From positions 2,403,426 to 2,467,425 of the forward strand of contig NZ_RBIL01000001.1 in NCBI RefSeq assembly GCF_003633755.1: 64,000 nt of DNA, in the 5' to 3' direction. The notes beneath the pieces are model-generated. The model was not told the DNA's origin. It made no database searches and saw only the letters and a program-made list of their open reading frames with translations. Origin of the DNA: Solirubrobacter pauli (GTDB lineage: Bacteria; Actinomycetota; Thermoleophilia; Solirubrobacterales; Solirubrobacteraceae). A program made the translations under genes and the position numbers. This document shows, piece by piece, positions 16,379-24,564 of the stretch (its first letter is position 1; each line of letters begins with the position of its first letter).

Positions 16379-17377
16379 ATGGCTAGTGCGCTGCGATCCG
16401 TCGCGCACGACGATCGCCTGAGCCTCGTCGAGCACCTCACGGAGCTCCGCGTCCGGATCGTCGTCTGCCTCGTGGCCTTCATCGCCGCGACGGTGGTCTG
16501 CTTCGTCTTCAACCAGACCGTCCTCGACGTGCTCAACGACCCGTTGACGTCGACGGTCGACCAGGGCAACCGCGACCCGATCCAGCAGGGCGCCGGCTTC
16601 GACCAGGAGATCTCCAAGGTCCTGGCCAGCAACGCTGCGGTCTTCCGCGCGCTCGCGGCGCGCGAGGACGACACCGGCGCCAAGACCGCGCTGATCGACG
16701 CCGCCGAGGAGAACGAGCGGGTCGCGAAGCTCGCGCCGGAGGTCACCGCCCGCAAGCCGGTCACCCTGGGCGTGTCCGAGCCGTTCATGCAGACGCTCAA
16801 GGTCGCCGCCTACGCCGGCCTGCTGATCTCGCTGCCACTGATCCTCTACCAGGTGTACGCGTTCGTCCTGCCCGCGTTCTCCCCCCGCGAGAAGCAGGTG
16901 GCGCTCCCCGCCATGTTGGCAGTGCCGTTCCTGTTCATTGGGGGAGTCGTCTTCGGCTACTTCACGGTCGTGCCGAGGGCGATCGAGTTCCTCCAGAACT
17001 TCAACACGGACCAGTTCGACGTGCTGATCCAGGCACAGCCGTACTACAAGTTCGTGCTCATGCTCCTGATCGCGATGGGGCTGCTTTTCCAGATCCCCGT
17101 TGCGATCGTGGCCGTCACGCGGGTCGGGATCGTCTCCACCAGCCAGCTCGCGCACAACCGGCGCTACGCGATCCTGGCCATCGCCGTGGCGGCGATGCTC
17201 CTCCCCGGACAGGACCCGATCACGATGGGGCTGATGATGGCCCCTATGTACGTTTTATTTGAGGCCTCTATTCTGTTCTCCTGGCTGCTAGACCGGCGCG
17301 CGGGTCGTGCCGCCCCGGAGGACCTCGAAGATCTTGAGGACTCTGAGCCAGAGCACCTCACCATCGATCGGGACTAG
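16379..17377 (+). CDS. tatC: Sec-independent translocase subunit TatC
   Basis: This 332-residue polytopic protein is the Tat substrate receptor. The N-terminal LSLVEHLTELRVRI motif, the LYQVYAFVLPAFSPREK region, the VPRAIEFLQNF loop and the C-terminal PITMGLMMAPMYVLFE helix are characteristic. It is longer than the roughly 250-residue E. coli protein. Between the first two helices there is a polar insertion (about residues 47-135), rich in charged residues, that would face the outside. It partners with the TatA protein just upstream. No tatB-like gene is visible, so a two-component TatAC system is possible. Confidence 0.93.
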   Translation: MASALRSVAHDDRLSLVEHLTELRVRIVVCLVAFIAATVVCFVFNQTVLDVLNDPLTSTVDQGNRDPIQQGAGFDQEISKVLASNAAVFRALAAREDDTGAKTALIDAAEENERVAKLAPEVTARKPVTLGVSEPFMQTLKVAAYAGLLISLPLILYQVYAFVLPAFSPREKQVALPAMLAVPFLFIGGVVFGYFTVVPRAIEFLQNFNTDQFDVLIQAQPYYKFVLMLLIAMGLLFQIPVAIVAVTRVGIVSTSQLAHNRRYAILAIAVAAMLLPGQDPITMGLMMAPMYVLFEASILFSWLLDRRAGRAAPEDLEDLEDSEPEHLTIDRD

Positions 17378-17390
17378 TCCGCAACACGCC

Positions 17391-18104
17391 ATGCTGTTCG
17401 ACCTGAGAACCGGCGCTCGCCGCCGCACCGTCAAAGTTGTCTACCTCGGCCTCGCGCTGCTCATGTTCGTGGGCTTCGTCGGGTTCGGCATCGGCTCCAG
17501 CGGCCTGTCCGGCAGCATCGGCGACCTGCTCCGAGACCAGGGCTCCACGACCGACGGCAGCAAGGACGCGGTCGAACGTGTCTCCACCCAGGTCCGCGCG
17601 GCCGACGCGAAGACCAAGGCCAACGCCAGCGACCCGGCCGCCTGGGCCGAGCTCGCCCAGGCCCGCTACCGCCTCGCCCAGCTCGGCGACAACATCGACC
17701 AGGCGACCAGCAACTACTCCGCCGAGGGCCGCCGCCAGCTCACCGCCGCCGGCGCCGCCTTCGACAAGTACGTCGCGCTCAACCCGCCCAAGCCCGATGA
17801 GCGCCTCGTCCGCAACATGACGCAGGCCTACATCGCGGTCGAGCAGCCCGCCAAGGCCGTCACGGCCCAGGAGATGCTCACCGAGATCGAGCCGGCCGCG
17901 AACACCTTCTCCAACCTGGCCATCCTCTCGTACCAGGCCGGCCAGACCCGCAAGGGCGACCTCGCGGCCGCCAAGGCCGTCGAGCTCACCGAGGGCGCCG
18001 ACGAGAAGAAGCAGCTCAAGGAGCAGCTCGACCAGGCGAAGACCTCCTCGCTCGGCCAGCAGATCCAGGAAGCGCTCACTCCGACGCCCACGCCCAAGAA
18101 GTAG
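17391..18104 (+). CDS. Hypothetical membrane-anchored protein with TPR-like helices
   Basis: This 237-residue protein has one N-terminal transmembrane segment (about 16-36) and an extracytoplasmic or cytoplasmic helical domain. The helices WAELAQARYRLAQLGD, NMTQAYIAVEQPAKAV and FSNLAILSYQAGQTRKGDL are spaced like tetratricopeptide repeats, which normally mediate protein-protein contacts. The tail is T/P/K-rich. It begins 13 bp after tatC and may be cotranscribed. No enzyme motif is present, so an adaptor or assembly role is only inference. Confidence 0.8.
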   Translation: MLFDLRTGARRRTVKVVYLGLALLMFVGFVGFGIGSSGLSGSIGDLLRDQGSTTDGSKDAVERVSTQVRAADAKTKANASDPAAWAELAQARYRLAQLGDNIDQATSNYSAEGRRQLTAAGAAFDKYVALNPPKPDERLVRNMTQAYIAVEQPAKAVTAQEMLTEIEPAANTFSNLAILSYQAGQTRKGDLAAAKAVELTEGADEKKQLKEQLDQAKTSSLGQQIQEALTPTPTPKK

Positions 18105-18140
18105 CGCCCAAGCCTCGCCGCTATCATTGGCGGCCAGCCC

Positions 18141-18213
18141 GCCCTTGTAGCTCAATTGGCAGAGCAGCGGACTCTTAATCCGAAGGTTGAAGGTTCGATT
18201 CCTTCCGGGGGCA
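18141..18213 (+). tRNA. tRNA-Lys (CTT)
   Basis: The 73 nt fold as a cloverleaf. The acceptor arm GCCCTTG pairs with CGGGGGC using two G-T pairs, followed by discriminator A. The D arm is GCTC/GAGC, the anticodon loop is CTCTTAA with anticodon CTT (Lys, codon AAG), and the T arm is GAAGG-TTCGATT-CCTTC. CCA is not encoded. Position 27-43 is a G-A mismatch. The 3' half from 18170 onward is the left end of an 82-bp repeat, so this gene is the attachment site of the adjacent mobile element and has been kept functional. Confidence 0.95.
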
Positions 18214-18251
18214 CTCACGAAACCGCGCGAAAGCGCGGTTTCGTCGTTTAA
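18170..18251. repeat. attL: left 82-bp direct repeat in tRNA-Lys
   Basis: This copy covers the 3' half of tRNA-Lys, from just before the anticodon triplet through the T arm, the acceptor end and the terminator hairpin. It matches 26392-26473 in the same orientation at 81 of 82 positions; the only difference is A at 18222 versus G at 26444. It marks the integration boundary of the mobile element, on the side where the tRNA is intact. Confidence 0.93.
18219..18242 (+). terminator. tRNA-Lys terminator hairpin
   Basis: A perfect 10-bp stem (GAAACCGCGC / GCGCGGTTTC) closed by a GAAA tetraloop and followed by GTCGTTT lies 5 nt after the tRNA. It is part of the att repeat; the right copy at 26441-26464 has one A-to-G change that turns an A-T pair into a G-T pair. 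Confidence 0.8.
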
Positions 18252-18274
18252 GCGGTCGCGTCGGTCCGCGGACT

Positions 18275-18297
18275 GTGTCCCAATCGTGTCCCGAACT
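18275..18297 (+). promoter_or_regulatory. Candidate integrase arm-type sites, left end
   Basis: Two direct copies of GTGTCCC followed by AA or GAA start at 18275 and 18286, 11 bp apart, 24 bp inside the left repeat. The same heptamer occurs twice, in the same orientation, near the right end. Paired short repeats inside both ends of an element are typical binding sites for the N-terminal domain of tyrosine integrases. Confidence 0.5.
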
Positions 18298-18321
18298 ACG
18301 GCTGCTTCTCAGTCGTTCCGG

Positions 18322-19692
18322 TCATTCCAAGGCACTGGGGAACGCCGATCGAAGCGTTGCCAGGGTTTCGTCTTCGAAGCCCACCTCTCCGAAGACGGAA
18401 ACCATCGTTGTGTCCCACTGTCGTCGCCCCCGGCGGGGCGGAGTCAGCACGACCGCGACAGTCCGGAGTTCGTCGCATGCCGCGCCGGCCTGCAGGACGT
18501 CGTAGTGGCGCAGTTGCGCCCACAGACCGAACATGTGCTGGATCTTCTCGTCATGCGGGCGGGAACACACGCCGTAGCCAAGATGGGTGCGACGATCTAG
18601 CCCACGAACGCTCCTCATCCGCCAAGCGATGGCCTCCTCGTCCGCCTGTACGGCGACTGCGGACATCGCATCCAAGAGGAACTCGCCGAGGGATGCCCGC
18701 TGACCCACAGGAAGTCGGTCGAGCTGCGCGAGAACGAGAAGCCGGTCGACCTCGGTCGCCTGCGTGAGCCGCGTCGTGGCGATGTCTTCGAAGATCATGC
18801 GAACGAGTGAGTGCGCCTTGCGATCGCTGGCTGCAACCGGAGCGAGCGGCAGGAGAGGGGTCGACACGACCTCCACACCCGCGACCATCATCTCCTCGGG
18901 GAACGGTGATGGCGGCGTCGCAGCGTCTTCTTGGGCCAGGTCGTAGTAGCGCAGCGGCTCATCACCGAGCCCGACCGCTTCGCCGGCCACGCGCTCGAAG
19001 TACTCCACAACGGCGTGCGTTGACTTCAGCTGCTCGAACAGAAACTCCCAGTCCCGTCGGAGCAGGACTACGGTCGGATGCTTGGCCTCTTCGAGCGACG
19101 GCACGGTTTCGCCGGGTGGCGCATCGTGATCGAGAACGACGACAACGAGCCAACGATGTGCGTTCCCGTCGATCTCGACGGAGCGACCGCGGAGGTTCGT
19201 AAGAAGACGGGGCTGCGCTTTGAGGAATCGGACGGTTCCGTTCCCCTGCTTGATCGCATCGCTGGCCTTCTTCTTGAGCCAGCTGCGCTCTCTCTCGGGG
19301 TCTGAGCCGGGGTTCTCCCGGCTCTTCACCTGCACGACCACGCCCAGGTCTCCGACGATCAACAGCCCGTCGCCGAGTTCGCGGGTTCCCGAGCCGACAG
19401 CCGCGCTTTCCGGGAGGTACACGAAGTCAGGGAGCCCCCACACCGCCGCCGCGTCCTGAGTCGCGGCCTCCGCAGCCGGCCCGGTCCGCACGCCATCGGC
19501 CAAGGGCGAAGCACTGGGCACAGTACGGACCATCACGCCGCCGGGCGTCTCGACCAACAGCTGCAGCTCGCCTCGGGGCGGTGGAAGGAGAACCCGGTTC
19601 GAATCGCCCGTGCGGCGATCGATGCAGCAGCGCTTGTACTTCTTGCCGCTGCCGCACGGACAGGGATCGTTACGACCAGCAGTCGCAGTCAT
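18322..19692 (-). CDS. SEC-C motif protein with QxK nuclease-like motif (element cargo)
   Basis: This 456-residue soluble protein starts with a SEC-C zinc-binding motif, GRNDPCPCGSGKKYKRCC, using C11, C13, C22 and C23. A strand-rich segment follows with D108 and VVVQVKSRE (Q121, K123). This D-x12-QxK pattern resembles the Mrr-type variant of the PD-(D/E)xK nuclease fold. The C-terminal half (about 200-456) is helical with no recognised domain. ATG 19692 is preferred; TTG 19698 in frame is possible. It lies between the left end and the integrase, divergent from the latter, as cargo genes often do. A defence-related nuclease is a reasonable inference, not a demonstrated function. Confidence 0.75.
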   Translation of the reverse strand: MTATAGRNDPCPCGSGKKYKRCCIDRRTGDSNRVLLPPPRGELQLLVETPGGVMVRTVPSASPLADGVRTGPAAEAATQDAAAVWGLPDFVYLPESAAVGSGTRELGDGLLIVGDLGVVVQVKSRENPGSDPERERSWLKKKASDAIKQGNGTVRFLKAQPRLLTNLRGRSVEIDGNAHRWLVVVVLDHDAPPGETVPSLEEAKHPTVVLLRRDWEFLFEQLKSTHAVVEYFERVAGEAVGLGDEPLRYYDLAQEDAATPPSPFPEEMMVAGVEVVSTPLLPLAPVAASDRKAHSLVRMIFEDIATTRLTQATEVDRLLVLAQLDRLPVGQRASLGEFLLDAMSAVAVQADEEAIAWRMRSVRGLDRRTHLGYGVCSRPHDEKIQHMFGLWAQLRHYDVLQAGAACDELRTVAVVLTPPRRGRRQWDTTMVSVFGEVGFEDETLATLRSAFPSALE

Positions 19693-19785
19693 TCGCAAGC
19701 CAGCGTCCCAGGCGGAACGGCGTGCTGACCTGACCGAAGGGTTCGATTCTCAACGTGGGGGACCGAGCTTTTCGCGGAGCGCCCT

Positions 19786-20976
19786 ATGGAGGACATGGCG
19801 CAGCCGATCTCCGGACACGTCTATCGCCACGAAGGAGCCCGCGGTCCGGTGTGGCGAGCGAAGTACCGGTTGCCCGACGGGCGCCAAGTTCACAAGACGA
19901 TCGGGCCGGTATGGACGGAGCGGGGGAGACCGCGGGCCGGCTTCTACACGAAGCGCGGCGCTGAAGCCTGGCTTCGTGAGGTCATCGAGCAGGCGCGCGC
20001 CGGAGTGCTGCCCGGGATGGTCCGTACGGGCGTGACCTTCGCTGACGCCTGCAGCGAGTACCTGCGATACGTCGAGCACGATCTGGACCTCAAGCCTTCG
20101 ACGTTAGGTGACTACCGCTCGGTGATCCGGGCGCACCTGCTCCCCGCGTTCGGCTCGCTGCGGATCGAGGACGTGACGGCCGACCGCATCGAGGCGTGGA
20201 AGGGCACGCTGCGAATGAGCAACCGCACCAAGGTCAAACTGCTCACGGTCCTGAACGGAATCATGGCCCGGGCCCGTCGGCTCCATCGGCTGCCCGTCAA
20301 CCCGATGGCCGACGTCGAGAAGCCGCGGCATCGTCGCTCGACGGCCATCGAGGTGTTCTCGCCCGAGGAGGTGCTCGCGCTGGTTCGGAACGCGGACTCC
20401 GAGCAGGACGCTGCGATCTACCTGACCGCGGCCTTCACGGGCCTCCGCCGTGGCGAGCTCGTGGCCCTTCGCTGGCGCGACGTCGACTTCCCGGCCCAGC
20501 GCATCCGCGTCTCCGGCTCCTACGCAGGAGGGCGACTCACAACGCCCAAGAGCGGCAAGGTCCGTTCGGTGCCGTTGGCGCCGGCCGCCGCCGAAGCGCT
20601 CGCCCGGCTCGGCCAGCGGGAGTTCTGGACGAGCGAGGACGCTCTCGTCTTCCCGGACGTCGTCGGTGGGTACCTCGACGCTTCGGCACTGGCCCGCCGC
20701 TACCGCGCGGCGCTCAAGCGCGCGGACCTGCGGCCGCTCCGGTTCCACGACCTGCGCCACACGTTCGGCACGCGGATGATCGCCAAGGCCGACATCAGGA
20801 GAGTGCAGGAGTGGATGGGCCACGCCGACGTCGCGACGACGATGAAGTACCTCCACTACGTCGAGCGCCCCGACGAAGCGCGCCTGGTCGCCGAGGCCTT
20901 CGAGCTCCAAGAACACGAAAACCGCCTCGGCGGGCGGTCTAATCCATATGTCGGCAGGTCGCCCGAGAACCTTTAG
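19786..20976 (+). CDS. Tyrosine site-specific integrase
   Basis: This 396-residue phage-type integrase has an N-terminal arm-binding-like domain (about 7-75) with VWRAKYRLPDG, a SAM-like core-binding domain (about 82-178) and a catalytic domain. Catalytic residues are visible: R221 in TGLRRGEL, K255 in TPKSGKVR, H321 and R324 in HDLRHTFG, H346 in MGHADV, and the nucleophile Y355 in TTMKYLHY. It would recombine the tRNA-Lys 3' end with the element's attP. The set is complete, so it may still be active. An ATG at 19786 is used; another in-frame ATG lies 9 bp downstream. The first 93 bp upstream, shared with the divergent SEC-C gene, should hold the promoter. Confidence 0.95.
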   Translation: MEDMAQPISGHVYRHEGARGPVWRAKYRLPDGRQVHKTIGPVWTERGRPRAGFYTKRGAEAWLREVIEQARAGVLPGMVRTGVTFADACSEYLRYVEHDLDLKPSTLGDYRSVIRAHLLPAFGSLRIEDVTADRIEAWKGTLRMSNRTKVKLLTVLNGIMARARRLHRLPVNPMADVEKPRHRRSTAIEVFSPEEVLALVRNADSEQDAAIYLTAAFTGLRRGELVALRWRDVDFPAQRIRVSGSYAGGRLTTPKSGKVRSVPLAPAAAEALARLGQREFWTSEDALVFPDVVGGYLDASALARRYRAALKRADLRPLRFHDLRHTFGTRMIAKADIRRVQEWMGHADVATTMKYLHYVERPDEARLVAEAFELQEHENRLGGRSNPYVGRSPENL

Positions 20977-21008
20977 CCCTATTTCGCGTGCTGGCGCGTT
21001 GCCGCTCA

Positions 21009-23543
21009 TCAACGCTCGATGACATGCCCGCGCCATCGTTGCGCGGTGGCGACCTCGTGCGCCGCTGATCGCGTCAGCCCGTCACGCAAGGCGTCGGCCG
21101 GCCGCCACGTCCCGTCGACGTTGGGCATGAACTCCGCGCTCTCCCGCGCCTCCCGAGTCACGTACAAACGGTTCGACTCCCGTCCGCGGCTCAGCGCGAC
21201 GTACGCCCACTCCTTCGACAGCCCGTCCGTGGCGAGCACGAACGTCTGCCCGCAGGTCATCCCCTGCGCCGCGTGCCCGGTGATCGCGTACCCGAGCGAC
21301 ACCGAGTCCTCGACGTACTCAGGATCGAGCCGCACACGCTGTCCGCGAATCTCCACGTCGAGTCCACCGCCCTCGGCGCCGACGACGGTCCCGCGCTCGC
21401 CGTTCACGACCCCGAGCCGCAGCTCATTGCGTCGCATCACGACGCGGTCGCCCACAGCGATGCCGGCATCGCCTTCCACTCCTAGGACCCCAGCGGCGCG
21501 CATCAGGGCGTGCGCGCGACCGTTCAGGTCGGCCACGTCTCGCCGTCGGTGGGCGATCATAACGGCGTCGTCGGGATCGCCGGTCTTCCACCAGTCTTCG
21601 ACGAGGCGCGTCCGCACCGCGTCGTCGTCCTGCCCGGAGACGATCCGCCCTCGCTCCGAGTACCGACGGACCGCGCCGTCGGCATCGCCGTCCCGCAATA
21701 GCGAGAGCGCCTCCCGCTCCCACAGCGCGCTCTGCCGTCGATTCTCGCGCAGCCCGATGGCCGGCAGTCGCCGCGCCAGGGCCCCGAACGTTCCGCCCGC
21801 CCCGATCTCGGGCAGCTGCCGGTCGTCGCCGACCAGGACCAGCTTCGCGCCGGCCCGCTCGACGTGGTCCACAAGCTCGGCCAGCGCGCGCGTCGGAACC
21901 ATTCCGGCCTCATCGATCACCAGCACCGATCGCCGCTGCAGCACGCGTGATGGCCGCTTCCGTAGCTCTTCCAGCAGCCCGGCGATGCTCTCGCTCTCGA
22001 TCCCGGCACCGTCCTCGAGCTCGATGGCCGCCCGCCGAGCAAGCGCAGCCCCGACCACGCGGAACCCGCTGCCCTCCCACGCCTCACGCGCCGTGGCGAG
22101 CGCGAACGTCTTCCCGGTCCCAGCCTGCCCGATCACCACGGCGACACCGTCGCCATCGAGCGCCAGGCGCCGCACCATCTCCGCTTGCTCGCCGGCGATC
22201 GTCGGCCGCCGCCGCAACGCCCGCTCCACGGCGTTCTCGCGACCGACCCCGCACCTCTGGCCTCTCGTCCTGTCGGCGTAGTCGAGCACCCGCCGCTCGC
22301 GCTCCAGCAGTTCGGACGTGGAGTACCGCCGTTCGGTCGCCAGCCCGGTCACGAGCTGCCCCTCGACCCCGATGACCTCGCTGCGACGATCGCCATCAGC
22401 GAGCACGACCACGCGCTCTGACCGGAGGAACCGATCGGCAAGCCGCTCCAACTCCCCGAGCCCGACGTCGACGCCGCCCGGCAGACCTTCGGCGATCGCC
22501 TGCAGCACCTCCCGACGCCTGAAGGTCGACCGCTCCTTCGTCAGCCCGTCGTGTCCGCCGAGGCGAGCAAATAGCTCGTCGACCTCGCCGCCCTCGACTC
22601 CGCGCGTCCTGGCTTGGCCGACGACCTCGCGTATCGCAGGCATATCGAGCCCGAGCGCGGCAGCCCGCGCACGCCACTCCGGAACGAGCGCCTCGGGAGC
22701 AACCCGGTAGTCCTTCGCCCGCCGAGTCGCAAGCGCCGCGACCTGAGCCGCGCCAGGGGTCGTCGTCCCGCGTCGAGCCATCTCGGCTTCGATCTCCGCC
22801 CGCCGCCGACTGAACGCCCGCCGCACCTCGGGAGCGACACCGGCGACGTCAGCGATTCCGTTCCGCACCGGTTCCCACTCGAACCCGAGCTCGCGCGTCA
22901 ACAGCGCCCGCAGCCGGTGCTCGTACAGATACCCAGCGGTCTTCGCGTGCGCGTAGATCCGCCGTCCGTCGAGCGTCCCCCACCGTCCGTCGGCTCCGAG
23001 CACCAGGTTCGCGACGAGGACGTGCGTGTGCAGCTGCGGATCACCGGCCCGCGACGTGCGGTGCCGGAACGCCGCCCAGATCAGACCGCGCCCGGCGATC
23101 GGGACCGTTCCGCCGGCGCCGCGCCGCGTGACACCAGCCTCCCGCTCGACATACGCGAGCGCCTCGCGCACCGCCTGATCGTGCGCGCCTCGTATGACGC
23201 CGCGCATAGCGTCGTCCCCGATCCCGAACAACACGCTCACGCTCTTCGGAGCCGAGAACGTCAGATCGAACCCGGGCACCCGCCGCGGCACAACCCGCCC
23301 GAGCGGATCTCCGCTCGCGGGGACGCACCCGCTGAGCACCCGATCGAGCCGCAGTGCATCGACAACGCCGCCGAGCCCGAGCGCCCGCGTCCCGTCCCCG
23401 ACCCAGGTCCCGGCAGCTTCGCCCACGTGCAGGTAGTAGTCCTCCACGCCCGACGCGACGGCGCCGGCCCGCGTCACACTCCCCTGCGCCTGCTCCAGGT
23501 AGTAGTCGGCCTGACCGACAGCGAGCTTCCCGATCGACAACAC
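21009..23543 (-). CDS. MobF-family conjugative relaxase with helicase domain
   Basis: This 844-residue protein has the TrwC/TraI layout. The N-terminal relaxase holds tyrosines at DYY (13-15) and DYY (35-37) and the HUH metal triad H161, H172 and H174 in FRHRTSRAGDPQLHTHV. A RecD-like SF1 helicase follows with Walker A GQAGTGKT at 472-479 and Walker B VLVIDEAGM (D544, E545). The C-terminal UvrD-like segment YAITGHAAQGMTCGQTFVL is also present. It would nick at oriT, stay bound to the 5' end and unwind the transferred strand. The start is GTG at 23543. Transfer genes are absent, so it depends on another element's type IV secretion system. Confidence 0.95.
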   Translation of the reverse strand: MLSIGKLAVGQADYYLEQAQGSVTRAGAVASGVEDYYLHVGEAAGTWVGDGTRALGLGGVVDALRLDRVLSGCVPASGDPLGRVVPRRVPGFDLTFSAPKSVSVLFGIGDDAMRGVIRGAHDQAVREALAYVEREAGVTRRGAGGTVPIAGRGLIWAAFRHRTSRAGDPQLHTHVLVANLVLGADGRWGTLDGRRIYAHAKTAGYLYEHRLRALLTRELGFEWEPVRNGIADVAGVAPEVRRAFSRRRAEIEAEMARRGTTTPGAAQVAALATRRAKDYRVAPEALVPEWRARAAALGLDMPAIREVVGQARTRGVEGGEVDELFARLGGHDGLTKERSTFRRREVLQAIAEGLPGGVDVGLGELERLADRFLRSERVVVLADGDRRSEVIGVEGQLVTGLATERRYSTSELLERERRVLDYADRTRGQRCGVGRENAVERALRRRPTIAGEQAEMVRRLALDGDGVAVVIGQAGTGKTFALATAREAWEGSGFRVVGAALARRAAIELEDGAGIESESIAGLLEELRKRPSRVLQRRSVLVIDEAGMVPTRALAELVDHVERAGAKLVLVGDDRQLPEIGAGGTFGALARRLPAIGLRENRRQSALWEREALSLLRDGDADGAVRRYSERGRIVSGQDDDAVRTRLVEDWWKTGDPDDAVMIAHRRRDVADLNGRAHALMRAAGVLGVEGDAGIAVGDRVVMRRNELRLGVVNGERGTVVGAEGGGLDVEIRGQRVRLDPEYVEDSVSLGYAITGHAAQGMTCGQTFVLATDGLSKEWAYVALSRGRESNRLYVTREARESAEFMPNVDGTWRPADALRDGLTRSAAHEVATAQRWRGHVIER

Positions 23544-23759
23544 GCCTCAGTCCAAGCCGCCAACCGAGTCGACCGGGCAATCGACTTCATGCGCATGACC
23601 GGCAAGAGGCATCGACCTCTCAGCCAGTGGAAGGTGGCCGACGGCCACCGAGCCGGCCTACTTCAGCGAGGGACGACGTCTGGGTCGAGGGACGACTTCA
23701 AGAGCGGCACGCACTTGCACCCTCTGGGATGCACAACTCCGAACGGCGGCCGCAGCTTG
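23544..23759. other. Candidate origin of transfer upstream of the relaxase gene
   Basis: This 216-bp gap lies directly upstream of the relaxase start and holds no credible gene. It contains a perfect 7-bp inverted repeat GGTGGCC-GAC-GGCCACC at 23633-23649, a smaller AGAGG/CCTCT stem just before it, and two copies of the 11-mer CGAGGGACGAC at 23667 and 23686 with 19-bp spacing. oriT regions of MobF systems sit next to the relaxase gene and combine inverted repeats with direct repeats. The nic site cannot be assigned from sequence alone. Confidence 0.45.
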
Positions 23760-24107
23760 TCAGTCGGGATCGTCCACGTCCGCGGCGGCCGCGTCGCGAA
23801 GTCGTTGAGCTCGCTCGGCAGCCATCCGAGCTCGGTCGGCTTGGATCTCGGCGGCTAGCGACGCGCCGTCCCGCAGCACGAGTGCAAGCTCAGGTCGATA
23901 CCGCAGCACGTACGTCTCATCGTCTCGACGGACCAGGCCGGCCTCGATCATCCGTGCGAGCGACTTGGTCAGGGTGCCTCTCGACGCCCCCGTGTCCTTG
24001 ATCCCGTGCCAAATCTCGGACCACGTGAGTGGTTCGTCAGACGCCTGCAAATGCTCGGCAATGGCCGCTCCGTGGCCCAAACCAAGCGCTGCGAATACGT
24101 CTTCCAT
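23760..24107 (-). CDS. Winged helix-turn-helix protein of the mobile element
   Basis: This 115-residue protein has a MarR/ArsR-like winged-helix layout: helix AIAEHLQASDEPLTWSEI, recognition region SRGTLTKSLARMIEAGLV and wing RRDDETYVLRYRP. A charged coiled-coil-like tail with LAAEIQADRARMAAERAQRLRD could mediate dimerisation. It lies upstream of the relaxase on the same strand, with the candidate oriT between them. A perfect 18-bp palindrome lies 21-38 bp upstream of its start, which suggests autoregulation and perhaps control of the relaxase and of the small gene on the other side. It could also act as an excision or mobilisation accessory factor. Confidence 0.78.
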   Translation of the reverse strand: MEDVFAALGLGHGAAIAEHLQASDEPLTWSEIWHGIKDTGASRGTLTKSLARMIEAGLVRRDDETYVLRYRPELALVLRDGASLAAEIQADRARMAAERAQRLRDAAAADVDDPD

Positions 24108-24127
24108 CCGACATGGTCCCTAACCTG

Positions 24128-24145
24128 AGTTTCCAAGTGGAAACT
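24128..24145. promoter_or_regulatory. Palindromic operator upstream of the winged-helix gene
   Basis: AGTTTCCA-AG-TGGAAACT is a perfect 8-bp inverted repeat with a 2-bp centre, in the intergenic region between the divergent winged-helix gene and the small gene at 24316. The size and position fit a dimeric repressor site. Confidence 0.6.
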
Positions 24146-24315
24146 GTAGTGGAGGGGGGCGAACTTCGCCCGTTCAGGGCTCTGTCGCCTGAAGGCCGCG
24201 CGCTACGATTGGCGGAGCCCATAGCAGCTCTTCCGGACGGATGCGAGTGGCGACAAGTGCGGGCTCGGCCCTTTACTGGGTCCGCCTCAGTCCGACCGGA
24301 AGGTAGGAGATCCAC

Positions 24316-24564
24316 ATGTCTGGCCGCTACAAGCGACACGTTCCCTTCCATCATCAGACAACGCTCAGCACGCACCACGTTGGTCGCCTCAACTGGTTCA
24401 TCGGAGCCGCAGAGCAGCCAGCGGTCCCGCGAGACCCACAGTTGGACGAGGTTACGCGGGTGAGGGAAGAACTCGAGAAGTTCGCGAAGCCCAGGCCGGC
24501 AAATCCGATCGCGCCGCCCTCTGACAAGGACGCTGAGGCGGTTCCCTCCAAGTCCCGTCGCTAG
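24316..24564 (+). CDS. Small hypothetical protein of the mobile element
   Basis: This is an 82-residue polar protein, basic at the N-terminus (SGRYKRHVPFHHQTT) and with a helical, charged middle (DEVTRVREELEKFAKP) and a K/S/R-rich tail. GGTAGGAGAT placed 5-8 bp before the ATG is a strong ribosome binding site and the main support that this is a gene. No family is recognised. It points at the convergent membrane-protein gene and overlaps it by 4 nt. The 170 bp between the palindrome and this gene show no other feature. Confidence 0.65.
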   Translation: MSGRYKRHVPFHHQTTLSTHHVGRLNWFIGAAEQPAVPRDPQLDEVTRVREELEKFAKPRPANPIAPPSDKDAEAVPSKSRR

